Both the position numbers and the translations under genes were made by a program. Of a DNA stretch of 64,000 nucleotides, positions 38,997-48,992 are shown piece after piece. The notes under the pieces were generated by a model that did no database searches, had not been told where the DNA came from, and was given only the letters and a program-made list of their open reading frames with translations. Position 1 is the stretch's first letter, and each line of letters opens with the position of its first letter. Source of the DNA: Drosophila pseudoobscura (lineage: Eukaryota > Arthropoda > Insecta > Diptera > Drosophilidae); the NCBI RefSeq assembly GCF_009870125.1, contig NC_046679.1, positions 1,054,001 to 1,118,000 of the forward strand. Direction: 5' to 3'.

Positions 38997-41765
38997 GTTC
39001 CCGGCAACTGTCACGCACGTAGGCCACGCAACATTGCGAAAAATATGTCTTTGATGTCATAAATCAATTACGAGTGGGATTTTCACCCCGGCCATCTCTC
39101 CGCTACGCTCCGCCAGCGTGTCAGGGCAGGATCTGCGCCTTCACAGCAAACAACTTGTTAGACGATGGGCCCTTGCTCCTGCGCCGTTCCTGGAGCTCCA
39201 CTTTCCACTCTTTTTCAAGTTTAAAACGTGACTAAATGAAGTGCCATGCCTGTGCCCGAAAAAGTTCGCGATCCAAGGAGTAAGCGAAGCAAATGAAGCG
39301 CGTGAATTCCGGGAAAGACTTCAAGAAGACCCCAACCACCTTTCCCGCCCCCTTTCCCCCCGCCTGGAGAGGCTTTTGTTCTCTAATTATGTCACACACA
39401 TGGCCCTGGAGGCAAAAACAAAACCAAAAGCAGGGGAGATTCATCATCTCTCATTCTCCCGGGGGGGAGGCCTGTCGAGTGCCAAATGTCAACGTGACAT
39501 GTATGTGTGTGTGTGGATGCGTGGGCTCTGGAGAGGGGGAGGATGTTAGTTTATCAAACATAATTAAGAACTTCTATGCCAGAGAGATCCACGAGAGAGA
39601 GAGAGAGAATAAACAGAAGTTTAATTATTGTGCAAGTTGCTGGCGACCCCGGGGCCAGGGCTCACCTTTTGACTTATGATGTATTGCCACCGTCCTGACA
39701 TCTGACAGATGACAGCCAGCAGCCACAAGTCCACCTCCAGGGAGAGGGAGACGGTATGGGGTTCCTTAAAGCCAAAGGATTTATAGTAGAGGAAAGTATC
39801 TTCAAGAAAGTATCTCTCCCAGTCACTAATTACTGCCTCGAAGGAGCAGGCAACGAAACAAGTTTTGCAGTACATTTGCATAAATCAAACAATTAGTCAC
39901 GCCCTTCTATAAAGACCGAAACTATTTCCCAAACTATTGTCCAGCTCTGGGATAAAGATTCCTCTTAATTCTTAATGTCTCCCCGCGGTGCCGTTTGGGC
40001 CTCGTCTTACAAGAAGTCGAGAAGGTGTCCGTGTCCGTATCCTGCCGGATTCCATGCCTCCTCTAATTTATGCGACATTTGTTAGTTTCCTCTTGCTCTC
40101 TTTCCTTTTTTGTCTCCATAATAACTTCTAATTCACCTAACCCGCACGACCCTTTCGGGGTCTGGGGTCTGGGGTCTGCTGCCCACATGGAAAGAATTCT
40201 CTCAACCACCGCACCACTCGCCACTCGCCACCACTCAACCACTCTGCAGGGCACTACTACGACGCACTAATTTATGGTTTTGGGCATTGAAATTTATGTA
40301 CGCCACACAAAAATACAAATACAAAATACTATCCGTTTCTGTTCTTGTTACAAAATAAAACCGACAGCCCCAAGATCCAAGGTGACAACAAATAAATGAA
40401 AGAGTAATGATAACTTTTTGGCTGAACCGAAGATGGAATACGCTTAGCAGAAAGGAACAACAAATTTGCTTTTTACCTTTATAAAGTATTACATAATTCA
40501 AGAGCCATCCTATGTCAGGCTGATAAAGACTGTTTGCATCAGGTGTGAAAGTTATGGAGAGTTCTGCAGCTAACTGGGATATGGTTCTATAGTGTCCTTA
40601 AACAGCAGAAAAACACCATTAACATATGCAGAATAATCGTTGGAGTCCCAAAGAAGAGACTTTGAACTAGTGATCTAACCTCCAATCAATAGTTTTCGTA
40701 GTTTGAGATGTACGTATCTATAGCCAGGTTAAAAACCAATATTCTAATCGAGAAATATATAATTGTAGCTATAATCGTAATTATATATATCCACCTTTGA
40801 CGTGGCATGATATTCATAGGCATGAAAATACAATAAACTTGTTCCATTTTTCCATTTCTTAGTAGCCTCAAGAGTCGAGGATTCCATGCCCTACAAAATA
40901 ACTAATCGCTAAATACACAATCTATATAAGTGAAACAAATTAAGCACAAAGCGAATAATATCAGGTTCATTGGAAGACTCCCTCCGCTTGATGTTAATTG
41001 ATCTCTGATTAATCACAAAGTTCACTAACCTGCGCTCCTCTGAGAGAGTATCTGTATCTCGAACAGATGCGGAACTTGTTGTATAAATTACATAACCCAA
41101 CCAGAATCCCAGCCTCTTTGTAAGTCTGCTCTCTGGCTATCTGGAAAGTTCCCTGATCCTCCCCTCGCCACCTCCGCCTGATGCAATTGTGCAACTTTTT
41201 TGCCGAGACTTGTTCTGGAAATGGAAAACTCGTTCCCCATAAGGAGAGACACGAGCGATGCTGCTGCTGCCTAACCGCAGCGTGTAAATTTAGCACTTTA
41301 TATTAGCAAGCCGGCACCTGGTGTACGTATACTGGCTCTCTGTCTCTGTCTCTGTGCCTCTCCGTTCTGGCCGCTTTCCCCTGGCTTCGAGCTGTGCTTT
41401 GAGTCTTATTTGGTAATCAGAAGCACGACGCAGCCAACGATGATGATGATGACGACGCGACGGCCAAGTTCAGTGGCCTCCAAGTGTGTTGAAACTGTGT
41501 GTTTTGGGCCAGCAAATGCTCGATTTGGCCGTGTCTCGCCACTCGATTTGCATAGAAACTGGGTCAAGCCGCAAGCGTCAAGCGTGGCCAGGTAGTGGAT
41601 CTCGAGAACTCTGGATGGACTTGCAAAATTCTCCTACTTACAGATATCTTACAGATACAGATGATGCTGTGAGGCAATCTGTAAGCCCATCTCGGATTCA
41701 TGGAAAAACGATTGCCATTGCCACACGAGACAAGAAAATGCAATTAACAATTAACCAGCCAGAAG

Positions 41766-41834
41766 ATACTCGTACTCGTACTCGTACTGGTACTCGTATA
41801 ATGTCAATCACGTAGCCGTAGCCGTAGCCGTCAT
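41766..41834. repeat. Paired hexamer arrays CTCGTA and CGTAGC
   Basis: About five copies of CTCGTA, a 14-base spacer, then three to four copies of CGTAGC. The two units share the CGTA core, which suggests a common origin by slippage and drift. Confidence 0.8.
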
Positions 41835-42241
41835 CGGGTGTGGAAACCTGTTGTTGACTGTCCATTTGGAGGAGGGACTGGGTCTTCCATTTGGGGTTTT
41901 CAATGACTTTGAACTCTGGAAGGAGGGGGAGGTATACGTACATACGATTATTTGAATACCGAAACAATTGTTTGTTTGCTTGCCCCATTTGTAGGCGCTA
42001 GAGAGCCCACGGCCCACGCCACTTCCACTTTCGTTCGGGTCGCAGAAGTCGCAGTAGAGCAAAAGCGACTTTCTTTGTCAAACCAACGATCGATCGATCC
42101 AAGACCTTATATGGAAGAGAGGCCCCCTCCCCACTGCTTCTGCCACTCTCTGCTAACCAGTTTGAGGCGCAGTCGGCGACGCGGCCGCTGCCGTTGCTGC
42201 TTGGTTCTCGACGCGGATTCAAATGATTCTTGTTTGGCTTT

Positions 42242-42279
42242 CATAAAAAGTCTTTGGCCAACTTTCTTGAGCTTCATTC
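42242..42279 (+). promoter_or_regulatory. Core promoter of the serpin gene (TATA variant and initiator)
   Basis: CATAAAAAG at 42242-42250 lies about 30 bp before TCATTC (42274-42279), which matches the fly initiator TCAKTY. A start at A42276 would leave a 5' leader of about 45 nt before the ATG at 42321. Spacing and sequence fit; no transcript evidence is available here. Confidence 0.5.
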
Positions 42280-42320
42280 GCGCTCCACTCGCGCGATCCG
42301 TCAGTTCGTTACGACCCAAA

Positions 42321-44381
42321 ATGAAAGCGGTTCTCTGTGTGCTGCCCCTGTTAGCGGCCTTGGTGTGCTCCCTGCCCACCGCCGAGAAGGAGAGCTCCTC
42401 CAAGGGCGCCTCCTTCGCCAGTGCGACCTCGCAGCTGATTGCCATGCAGCTGCTGAAGTTCAACAAAGACATCGACGCCAACCAGGTGCACTCGCCCCTG
42501 GGAGTGACCTCCATTCTGGGTGTGCTGGCAGAGGCCTCCGAGGGCGAGACCTACGCGGAGTTCACCAAGGTCTTCGGATATCCCAAGGATCGCTCCCAGC
42601 TGCGGGACGTGTACCGTCGAGTGCTAGGACGCTACCAGAACCGAGATGCCGCCGTGGCACTGCCCTCGTTCCAGACCTGGTTCTACATCTACCGCAACCA
42701 CAGCGCCCGGGAGGAGTTCAAGGAGCTGCTGCAGCAGCACTACTTCGTGGAGGTGAAGGACATCAACCGGAAGGACTACGACTGGAACGAGCCCAACACT
42801 TCGCTCCAGCTCCAGCCAGAGGGAAGCGGATCCGATGCCTCCGAGGCCGGGGAGGAGAGCCTCAGCAGCACGGAGCAGAGTAACAGCAAGGATGTGATCG
42901 GATTCGAGACCCTGAAGCGCATCAACCTGGACGACGATTTGCTGTCAGTGCCCGCCGACACCTACGGCGAGGAGGTGCTGGACAAGGAGGCCTCCAAGCT
43001 GGACCGCGACGTGGACGACAAGCAGTATGTGGAAAAACCAGTTGCCCAGGCGGAGGCCGAGCAGCTGCAAAGGGAGCAGGCGGCAGCCACCACCACCACG
43101 GAGGCGGAAGCGGAGGCCACAACCCCAGAAGCAGAAGCAGCAGCAGAAGCAGCAGCAGAGGCTGTGGAAAAACAGGAAAAACCAGCCATCGCCGCAGCTG
43201 GGGAAAATCCAGTGGAGAAGCAGCAGAACAAGAGGAGCGACAACGAGGAGAATCAGAGTCAGAATCTCAATCTGGAGGAGAACGAGACGGTGCAGGAGGA
43301 GGAGAAGCTGCGCAAAGTGGTCGGCTCTGAGGCGGTGACCGCCGGTGAACCCGAGAAGGTGCGTCTACCCCTCCAGAAACTGGAAAGCGCCGTCAACACA
43401 GCGGCGTCCAAGGAGGGCGGTGCCGACGAGATAATGCTGGCCCTGGAGTCGCATCTGGGAGCGGTTAGTCGGGTAAGAAGAAAGAATGCTCTCTGGTTGG
43501 ACTATCCTTTGATAAGCACTCTCTTCCAGGTCTATGGAGCCCGCAGTCTGTTCCGGCAGGACGACATCACCTCTGCCCTGAGCGCCAACTCCATTACGGG
43601 CCGCTCCGCCGGAGCCAAGTCCAAGATGCTGCTCTTCAACGGCCTGTACTACAGGGGGAGCTGGGCCACGCCCTTCTACCAACTGAGGGATGGGAGTGAC
43701 GAGTTCTTCTTCATGACCAACGAGGACGCCATGAAGGCTCCGATGATGCACGCGCGCGGCCAGTTCCTGGTGGCCGATCTGCCCCAGCTGAAGGCCCGCG
43801 TCCTGTCGCTGCCCTACGAGACCTCGCGCTACGCCCTGTGCATCCTGCTGCCCGACGAGACGGAGGGCCTCCACGATGTCATCGCCCAGATGCAGCCCAG
43901 CGACTTCCAGCTGGGACGCGAGAAGGCGCAGCTCCGGCAGATGCACGTGTCCCTGCCCAAGTTCCAGGTGGAGGAGACCTCGCGCTCCGAGTCGATGCTC
44001 AAGCAGATGGGCCTGCGGCGCCTCTTCTCCCGCACCGAGGCCCAGTTGGGGCTGCTCTCAGAGGACCCCGACGTCCATGTGGATGAGATTGTCCAGTTCG
44101 TGAATGTCCGCGTGGACGAGGGCGGCAGCAGCGCCAACGCCCTCTCCGCGGCCACCCAGGCCCGCTCTCCACAGGCTGCAGAGGATTCCGCCTCTGTCCT
44201 GCCCGTGCCCGAGCCGGAGCCGGAGCCGGGCGTGGAACGGTTCGAGGTGAACCGCCCCTTCGCCTACTTCATCATAGACTGCGAGGAGCAGTTCATCCTC
44301 GCCTCTGGCAAGGTCTACACGCCAGAGTTCAAGGACGATCTGCCCGGTGTTTCTGTGGAGATTGAGCTGGAACAGTCGTAG
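42321..44381 (+). CDS. Spn100A: Serpin with a large acidic insert (serpin 100A-like)
   Basis: A secreted serpin-fold protein of 667 aa. Exons are 42321-43472 and 43530-44381, with a 57-nt GT-AG intron (GTAAGA, CTCTTCCAG). The ATG at 42321 (leader CAAA) starts a signal peptide (MKAVLCVLPLLAALVCSLPT); the frame is open further upstream but without a better start. The serpin N-terminal lobe ends near residue 155. About 200 residues of Glu/Ala/Gln-rich low-complexity sequence follow (with EAEAAAEAAAEAVEK), and the fold resumes with MLLFNGLYYRGSWATPF. The reactive-loop region (about 580-622) starts with DEGGSSANALSAAT in place of the standard EEGT-AAAAT hinge and runs through a Pro/Glu repeat, some 15 residues longer than usual. 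The C-terminal FEVNRPFAYFI block is intact. Family members of normal length have about 380-400 residues. An inhibitory role is doubtful because of the odd loop. The name rests on the insert and the kinase neighbours, as I recall them in D. melanogaster. Confidence 0.88.
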   Translation: MKAVLCVLPLLAALVCSLPTAEKESSSKGASFASATSQLIAMQLLKFNKDIDANQVHSPLGVTSILGVLAEASEGETYAEFTKVFGYPKDRSQLRDVYRRVLGRYQNRDAAVALPSFQTWFYIYRNHSAREEFKELLQQHYFVEVKDINRKDYDWNEPNTSLQLQPEGSGSDASEAGEESLSSTEQSNSKDVIGFETLKRINLDDDLLSVPADTYGEEVLDKEASKLDRDVDDKQYVEKPVAQAEAEQLQREQAAATTTTEAEAEATTPEAEAAAEAAAEAVEKQEKPAIAAAGENPVEKQQNKRSDNEENQSQNLNLEENETVQEEEKLRKVVGSEAVTAGEPEKVRLPLQKLESAVNTAASKEGGADEIMLALESHLGAVSRVRRKNALWLDYPLISTLFQVYGARSLFRQDDITSALSANSITGRSAGAKSKMLLFNGLYYRGSWATPFYQLRDGSDEFFFMTNEDAMKAPMMHARGQFLVADLPQLKARVLSLPYETSRYALCILLPDETEGLHDVIAQMQPSDFQLGREKAQLRQMHVSLPKFQVEETSRSESMLKQMGLRRLFSRTEAQLGLLSEDPDVHVDEIVQFVNVRVDEGGSSANALSAATQARSPQAAEDSASVLPVPEPEPEPGVERFEVNRPFAYFIIDCEEQFILASGKVYTPEFKDDLPGVSVEIELEQS

Positions 44382-44464
44382 GTCCTGGGCATCGACTGGT
44401 GCTCCTTCTAGATTCTAAGTTTCGTAACGAATTTTCACCGATCCACATGCACATTTCATGCATC

Positions 44465-44470
44465 AATAAA
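44465..44470 (+). terminator. Poly(A) signal AATAAA of the serpin gene
   Basis: AATAAA lies 84 nt past the serpin stop codon, the usual distance for a short fly 3' UTR. Confidence 0.7.
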
Positions 44471-46265
44471 CGTACAATTCATTTTCCCAAAACCCGTTCT
44501 GCGCGTCTCCTGATTTTCCCAGCCACTTCAGGACCCATCCTCAGTTCTCGTCGTCATTCTGTGCAATCAAAACAACAATTAATTCGCTTACTTCTCGGGG
44601 AAGTGCTACGGGAAGATACGGGAAGGACACCAACCCCCGGGACGCAATTGTCTGTCCGTAATGTGAAATGTATCTGACGGCGGGCATCGCTAATTTCCTC
44701 CGTGCTGCAAATTTGTCACTGCATTGCGAGGAGGGTTGAGCCACGAACTTGGACACAGGACAGAGCACACGGGGCCTGGGCCTGGGCCTGGGCCATGGCC
44801 TTCCATCAATTCTCAGGCTAGTCGAGCGTGAGGCGCATCCGCCACGTGCCCCGTTTTGGGCCGGAACGAAAGCTGACGGAACTTTTCAAGTGGTCAATGG
44901 GCTGCAATTAAAATTCTCATTAGAATGCATGATGTCTTACTCAGTCCGAGTCAGAGTCAGAGTCAGTGAGGTACAGTGAGACACAGTCCGCTGCTGATTC
45001 CGATTCTGATTTGGCGATTCCCCGTCTGGCCAGGAAGCACCAGCCCTCTCCTGAAGGAAGGAAACCACCGAAAACGCACAAGTAAAACACAACATTGAGA
45101 GGAAAATGTGTCTGGAGACGAAGATGCGTGGTCGGAGGAGTCAGAGTCTTGTCTGGCGGTGGAGCAGGGCGTCCTGGTGTCCTGGCGCCGGCCTGGCGGG
45201 CGCCAAAAAGCAGAGGTAAAAACAGGAGTAAATGCGTGCCATGATTATAGTGATGACGACTTCTGCCAGCCACCAGCCACCAGGCACCAACCACCCCAAG
45301 GAGACGCAGGCAAGGCGGACGTTGCTGCAGAGACCAAAGACCAGAGAGTAGAGAAGAGCAGACAAGAGCAGAGACGATGATGTTTCATCTTTTCCACATG
45401 AAAACTCACGTAACAAAAATTATGATAATCATAACTTTTTTCCTTTCTCCTGCTGGATACCCCATGGCCCCATCCTCGGTGGCTCTTTGTTTTGCTAGCC
45501 ACTGGACATAGGACAGAGGCAGAAAAGGTATCCCATGGCCCATGGTCCATGGTCTGGCGTCTAGTTTTTGCTTCTCCCGTGCTGTCTGCTCTATTTTTAT
45601 TAAGTCTTTGCATATAAATCAATGTTGCCCGATATGCAGAAGAGCAGACGAGCAGAAGAGCAGAAGAGCAGAAAAAGGTATAAAAGATTTATGGCGTTTC
45701 TCTAGACGGGGGACGAGCGGAGCGGAGCAGCGCCCGTTTAAATATTGTTTAACATAATTTCGTGCAAAAGTTTCGAGAGATGACTGCGAAACTCTTCTCG
45801 AGAGAGAGATTCATAGATACAGATGCTCTTGCTTGAGTGTACTCCCACTCGGTTTTCGGGGGGCGCCCAGATAAATAAATAAACAAAAGTGGCCATAAAT
45901 CCATCCAATTGCATCAAAGATCTTTTCAACAAAAGACGTCGCCCGAGATGTGGAAGATTTATGGCACTGCCACAAGTCTAATTACAACTGAAGTTTGTCG
46001 GATCGGGAGCCGAGGGCGTGCAACAAGTGTGGGAAATCGAGGGAGTGCTCTGCAGCAGCTGTTTTCCCAGAAAATGCCAGGAAAATCTTCTACGCTTCCA
46101 TCCAGTCCACATGTGAACACCAGCTGGCTGTCAAGCAGAAGTCACCCCCGATCCCCGATCCCCAATCGCCGATCGAGTGGCGAAGAGTGGAAATGTTTAG
46201 CTTTTTATGCTGCCGAAAACTGTTACAGACTAGAATCAAGAGACGAAAATTGAGGATAAATCCAG
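44471..46265. other. Convergent intergenic region, serpin / kinase
   Basis: The serpin and the minus-strand kinase converge on this 1.8-kb spacer. It holds GGGCCT (about 44770-44794), GAGTCA (about 44945-44970) and AGAGCAGA (about 45641-45670) repeats and three copies of GCCATAAA/TTTATGGC (45688, 45892, 45958). No gene was seen; 3' UTR sequence of the kinase must lie just below 46266. Confidence 0.6.
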
Positions 46266-47519
46266 CTAGAAGTCCGCAAAAATCTCCTCGTGACGCATGT
46301 TCTTGGCCTTGGATCGCGGCTTTTCGTTGATCTTGTCAAAGTGGGTCGTGTCCTCGGAGTTGGCCAGGTTGGGCACATAGGGGGCATGCACCGTCTGATT
46401 GAGCAGCGGTATCCATTCGACATCCTTGAACCACTCGTGCTCCTTGATGTCCTTATTGCCGTTGATCAAGTTACCATATCTACAGGATTTGGCAGGGATT
46501 AGAAAACACTTTCATTGGCTATGGCTTGGCCTACCTCTTGGACAGATCCACCTGCAGAAGATGGTCCACCAGGTGCCGCAGAGATCCACTGAAGTACGAG
46601 GGCATCTTGTAGTCCGCCTCGCAGATCTTGTTGTACATCGCCATCACGTCGCGGTTGTGCGCGGAGAAGGGCGAGCTCCCTGCCACAAACTCAAAGATGA
46701 GCACCCCGAAGGCCCACCAGTCCACGCTGGTGCCGTACGGCTTCGACTGGATGATCTCCGGCGGCAGGTACTCGGGCGTTCCGCACAGTGTCATCGTTCG
46801 GGTCTCCACCTTCTACACAAAAGGGAATTTTTGGTCACACCAAACCATGTGTTTTTGTTGATACAAACCTTGGCAAACCCAAAGTCCGTCACCTTCAGAT
46901 AGCCATTCTTGTCGATCATGATGTTCTCGGGCTTGAGGTCCCGGTAGAGCAGGCTGCAGTGGTGGAGGTACTCCAAGGCGAGGAAGACCTGTGCCGCATA
47001 GAAGCGGGCCTGCTTCTCGGTGAACTTGCGAACCCTGAAAGGCGGATACAGGATTCAAGATGTTCTCCATGTAGTACGGGAGAAACCAGAGCGAGCGAGG
47101 ACTCACTTGCGGTGGTAGGAGAAGAGCTCGCCGCCGGCGATGAGCGGCAGGATGAGGTACAAGCTGTCGAAGTCCTTGAACGAGGCGATCAGGTAGACCG
47201 TGTTGGGGAAGTGGATGGAGCGCAGAACGTTCTTCTCGCTCATCACGTGCATCACCTGCTTGGTCTTGACAATCTGGTCCTTGCTCAGCTGCTTGGAGGC
47301 AAAGTACTGGCCGGACTCCCTCTCCCGCACCAGCTGCACCTTCCCGAAGGAGCCCGCCCCCAGAGTGGACTTGATCTCGAAGGTGTCGAGGCCCGTTCCG
47401 GGCGACGGGACGTTCTGCGCGAACTTCTTGTTGAAGTCCTCCCGCAGCTTGTCCAGGATCAGGAGATAGTCCGTCTTGGGGCTGAAGTGCATGGGCGTTT
47501 CGCCAGGAGGAGGACCCAT
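46266..47519 (-). CDS. PKA catalytic subunit-like kinase (diverged paralogue of Pka-C2)
   Basis: A Ser/Thr protein kinase of the cAMP-dependent (AGC) family, 356 aa. Exons in transcript order are 47519-47107, 47034-46869, 46812-46535 and 46479-46266; phases agree and all junctions are GT-AG. Key parts are present: Gly loop LGAGSFGKV (53-61), Lys76 for ATP, catalytic YRDLKPEN (Asp170), DFG (Asp188), activation-loop Thr201 in [12 protein letters not shown], and the C-terminal FADF hydrophobic motif. Numbers run four above standard PKA numbering. The APE motif is changed to PPE (Pro210). The N-terminus MGPPPGET has Gly2 but Pro3 and no Ser/Thr at position 6, so myristoylation is unlikely. It lies 140 bp downstream of Pka-C2 on the same strand, and its last three exons have the same lengths, so the pair is a tandem duplicate. 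In D. melanogaster I recall CG12069 in this position. It should be an active kinase; regulation by the PKA R subunit is not certain. Confidence 0.9.
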
Positions 47520-47527
47520 CTTTCCGT

Positions 47528-47533
47528 TTTATT
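47528..47533 (-). terminator. Candidate AATAAA poly(A) signal of Pka-C2
   Basis: TTTATT on the plus strand reads AATAAA on the minus strand, 127 nt past the Pka-C2 stop and only 8 nt before the ATG of the next kinase. If it is used, the two transcription units overlap. Confidence 0.4.
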
Positions 47534-47592
47534 CGAATTTAGAATTTTGTAGATTCAAAAGTTCCCAAAAGGCACGCTTCCGGATCGGAACT

Positions 47593-47600
47593 TATTTATA
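47593..47600 (-). promoter_or_regulatory. Candidate TATA box (TATAAATA) of the downstream kinase
   Basis: TATAAATA on the minus strand lies about 75-80 nt upstream of the kinase ATG at 47519, inside the 140-bp gap after Pka-C2. A leader of roughly 45-50 nt would follow. I see no good initiator match, so confidence is modest. Confidence 0.4.
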
Positions 47601-47659
47601 TTCGATAAATCTCAGACACTATAAACTAACTGACAAAAAAGGAACATCCACAACAGATC

Positions 47660-48992
47660 CTAGAAATCCATAAACAACTCCGGATGCCGATTGATCCTAG
47701 ACTTGAGCTTGGCCTTGGTCTCGAAGTGGTCGAAGTGCGAGAGGTCCTCGATGTTGGTCACGGTCGGAATATAGGGCGGCGTAACCTGCTGGTTCAGCAC
47801 CGCGAACCAGTCGACGCCCTGGAACCACGGGTGGGTCTTGATGTCCGCGGGCCCGTCCGGGGAGTTGCCTAGGCTGAAAGAACACCTTTCACAGCTGTCG
47901 AATGAGATGCCGACGCTGTAGCAGGGTCCTCGCACTTACCGCTTGGACGTGTCCACCTGCATGAGTGCCTCCACAAGTGTCTTCAGGTGGGCGCTAAAGT
48001 AATTGGGAATGCGGAACTCCCCGAGGCAGATCTTCGAGTACATCAGAATGACGTCCCGGTTGTGGGAGGCGAACGGCGAGCGGCCGGACACGAACTCAAA
48101 GAGCAGGATACCGAAGGCCCACCAGTCCACGGACTTGTTGTACGGCTTCAGCTGAATGATCTCCGGGGCCAGGTACTCGGGAGTGCCGCACAGGGTGGTG
48201 GTGCGTCCCTCCACGCGCTAAAAACAGATCGATTGAGAGGTAGAAATATAGTCCTAGCTAGTACTGGCACTGGTACTGGTACCTTCGTGAAGCCAAAGTC
48301 CGTGAGCTTGATGTATCCGTTTACGTCCAGGAGGATATTCTCGGGCTTCAGGTCGCGGTACATGAGATTCATGTAGTGCATGTACTCGAGGGCCAGCACC
48401 ACCTGGGAGGCATAGAATCGGGACTGCTTCTCGCTGAACTTCCGCATTCTTGGCCATCGTTAGGTGCTGGGAATAAAGGACTCAGAGCTCGACCCACAGG
48501 CAGCTGGGAATACTCACTTGCGGTGGTAGGAGAAGAGCTCACCGCCGTTGACGAAGGGCAGGATGAGATAGAGGTAGTCAAAGTCCTTGGAGGAGTCAAT
48601 CAGGTGGATGAGGAAGGGGAATCGGGTGGCGCTCAAGACCGTCTTCTCGTTGTGAACATGATTGACCTGCTTCAGCCGCACCAGATCCTCCTTGCTCATC
48701 ATCTTGGCGGCATAGTAGTTCTTGCCCCCCTTCTCTCTGACAAGGAGCTGTGGGTGGTTGATGGTCAAGGGATTAGTATCGAGGAGTGAGAGGGGATCGT
48801 CAGGACTTTCTGAGGACGCACCACAGTGCCGAAGCTGCCATTCCCGAGGACCGCTCGCTGCACGTAGTTCTCCAGATTGGTGTAGGGGGACTTCGTCTGC
48901 TTGTTCCAGCGCTCATTGAAGTCCTTGCTCATCGCGTCGAGGATGGTGTTGTAATCTTCCTTGTTGTTGAACTGAAACTGCTGCTGGCTCAT
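47660..48992 (-). CDS. Pka-C2: PKA catalytic subunit (Pka-C2 orthologue)
   Basis: A cAMP-dependent protein kinase catalytic subunit of 352 aa. Exons in transcript order are 48992-48822, 48747-48518, 48448-48283, 48217-47940 and 47873-47660. The residue numbering matches standard PKA exactly: Lys72 (YYAAK), Asp166 in YRDLKPEN, Asp184 (DFG), Thr197 in [15 protein letters not shown]. It ends in the hydrophobic motif FMDF. The N-terminus [14 protein letters not shown] lacks Gly2, so it cannot be N-myristoylated like mammalian C-alpha. The features NNKED, SPYTNL and GNGSFGTV match my memory of fly Pka-C2 (DC1). Exon 3 uses an AAG acceptor (CCAAG before AATGCGG) with a CTAAC branch-like word only about 15 nt upstream. 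The frame continues past the ATG upstream without another ATG. Its tandem neighbour downstream shares exon lengths of 166, 278 and 214 nt. Confidence 0.9.

Larger units (their letters stand above)
38000..42241. other. Noncoding DNA upstream of the serpin gene
   Basis: No supported gene. It holds AGATAC (about 38718-38766), GGTCCT (about 38958-38996), GA (39591-39609), GGGGTCT (about 40157-40178), CTCGTA (41766-41800) and CGTAGC (41814-41834) repeats, and an AT-rich stretch (40280-41110) with a small inverted repeat (arms 40755-40764 and 40779-40788). The last few hundred bases presumably hold serpin regulatory DNA, including GATCGATCGATC near 42089. Confidence 0.6.

Noticed and set aside
40755..40788. 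10-bp inverted repeat with a 14-nt loop, considered as a microRNA hairpin
   Set aside because: The stem is only 10 bp and purely A/T, far too short for a pre-miRNA.
41952..42320. In-frame upstream extension of the serpin by 123 codons
   Set aside because: It begins at TTG, crosses the likely TATA/initiator, and would bury the signal peptide that follows the ATG at 42321.
42230..42883. 217-codon alternate frame over the serpin exon
   Set aside because: It is a +1 shadow of the serpin frame, with Arg/Gly/Ala-rich composition and no signal or domain.
46399..47552. Long plus-strand frames of up to 254 codons opposite the kinases
   Set aside because: They are antisense shadows of conserved kinase exons, rich in Val/Leu/His/Arg from complementing G/C third positions.
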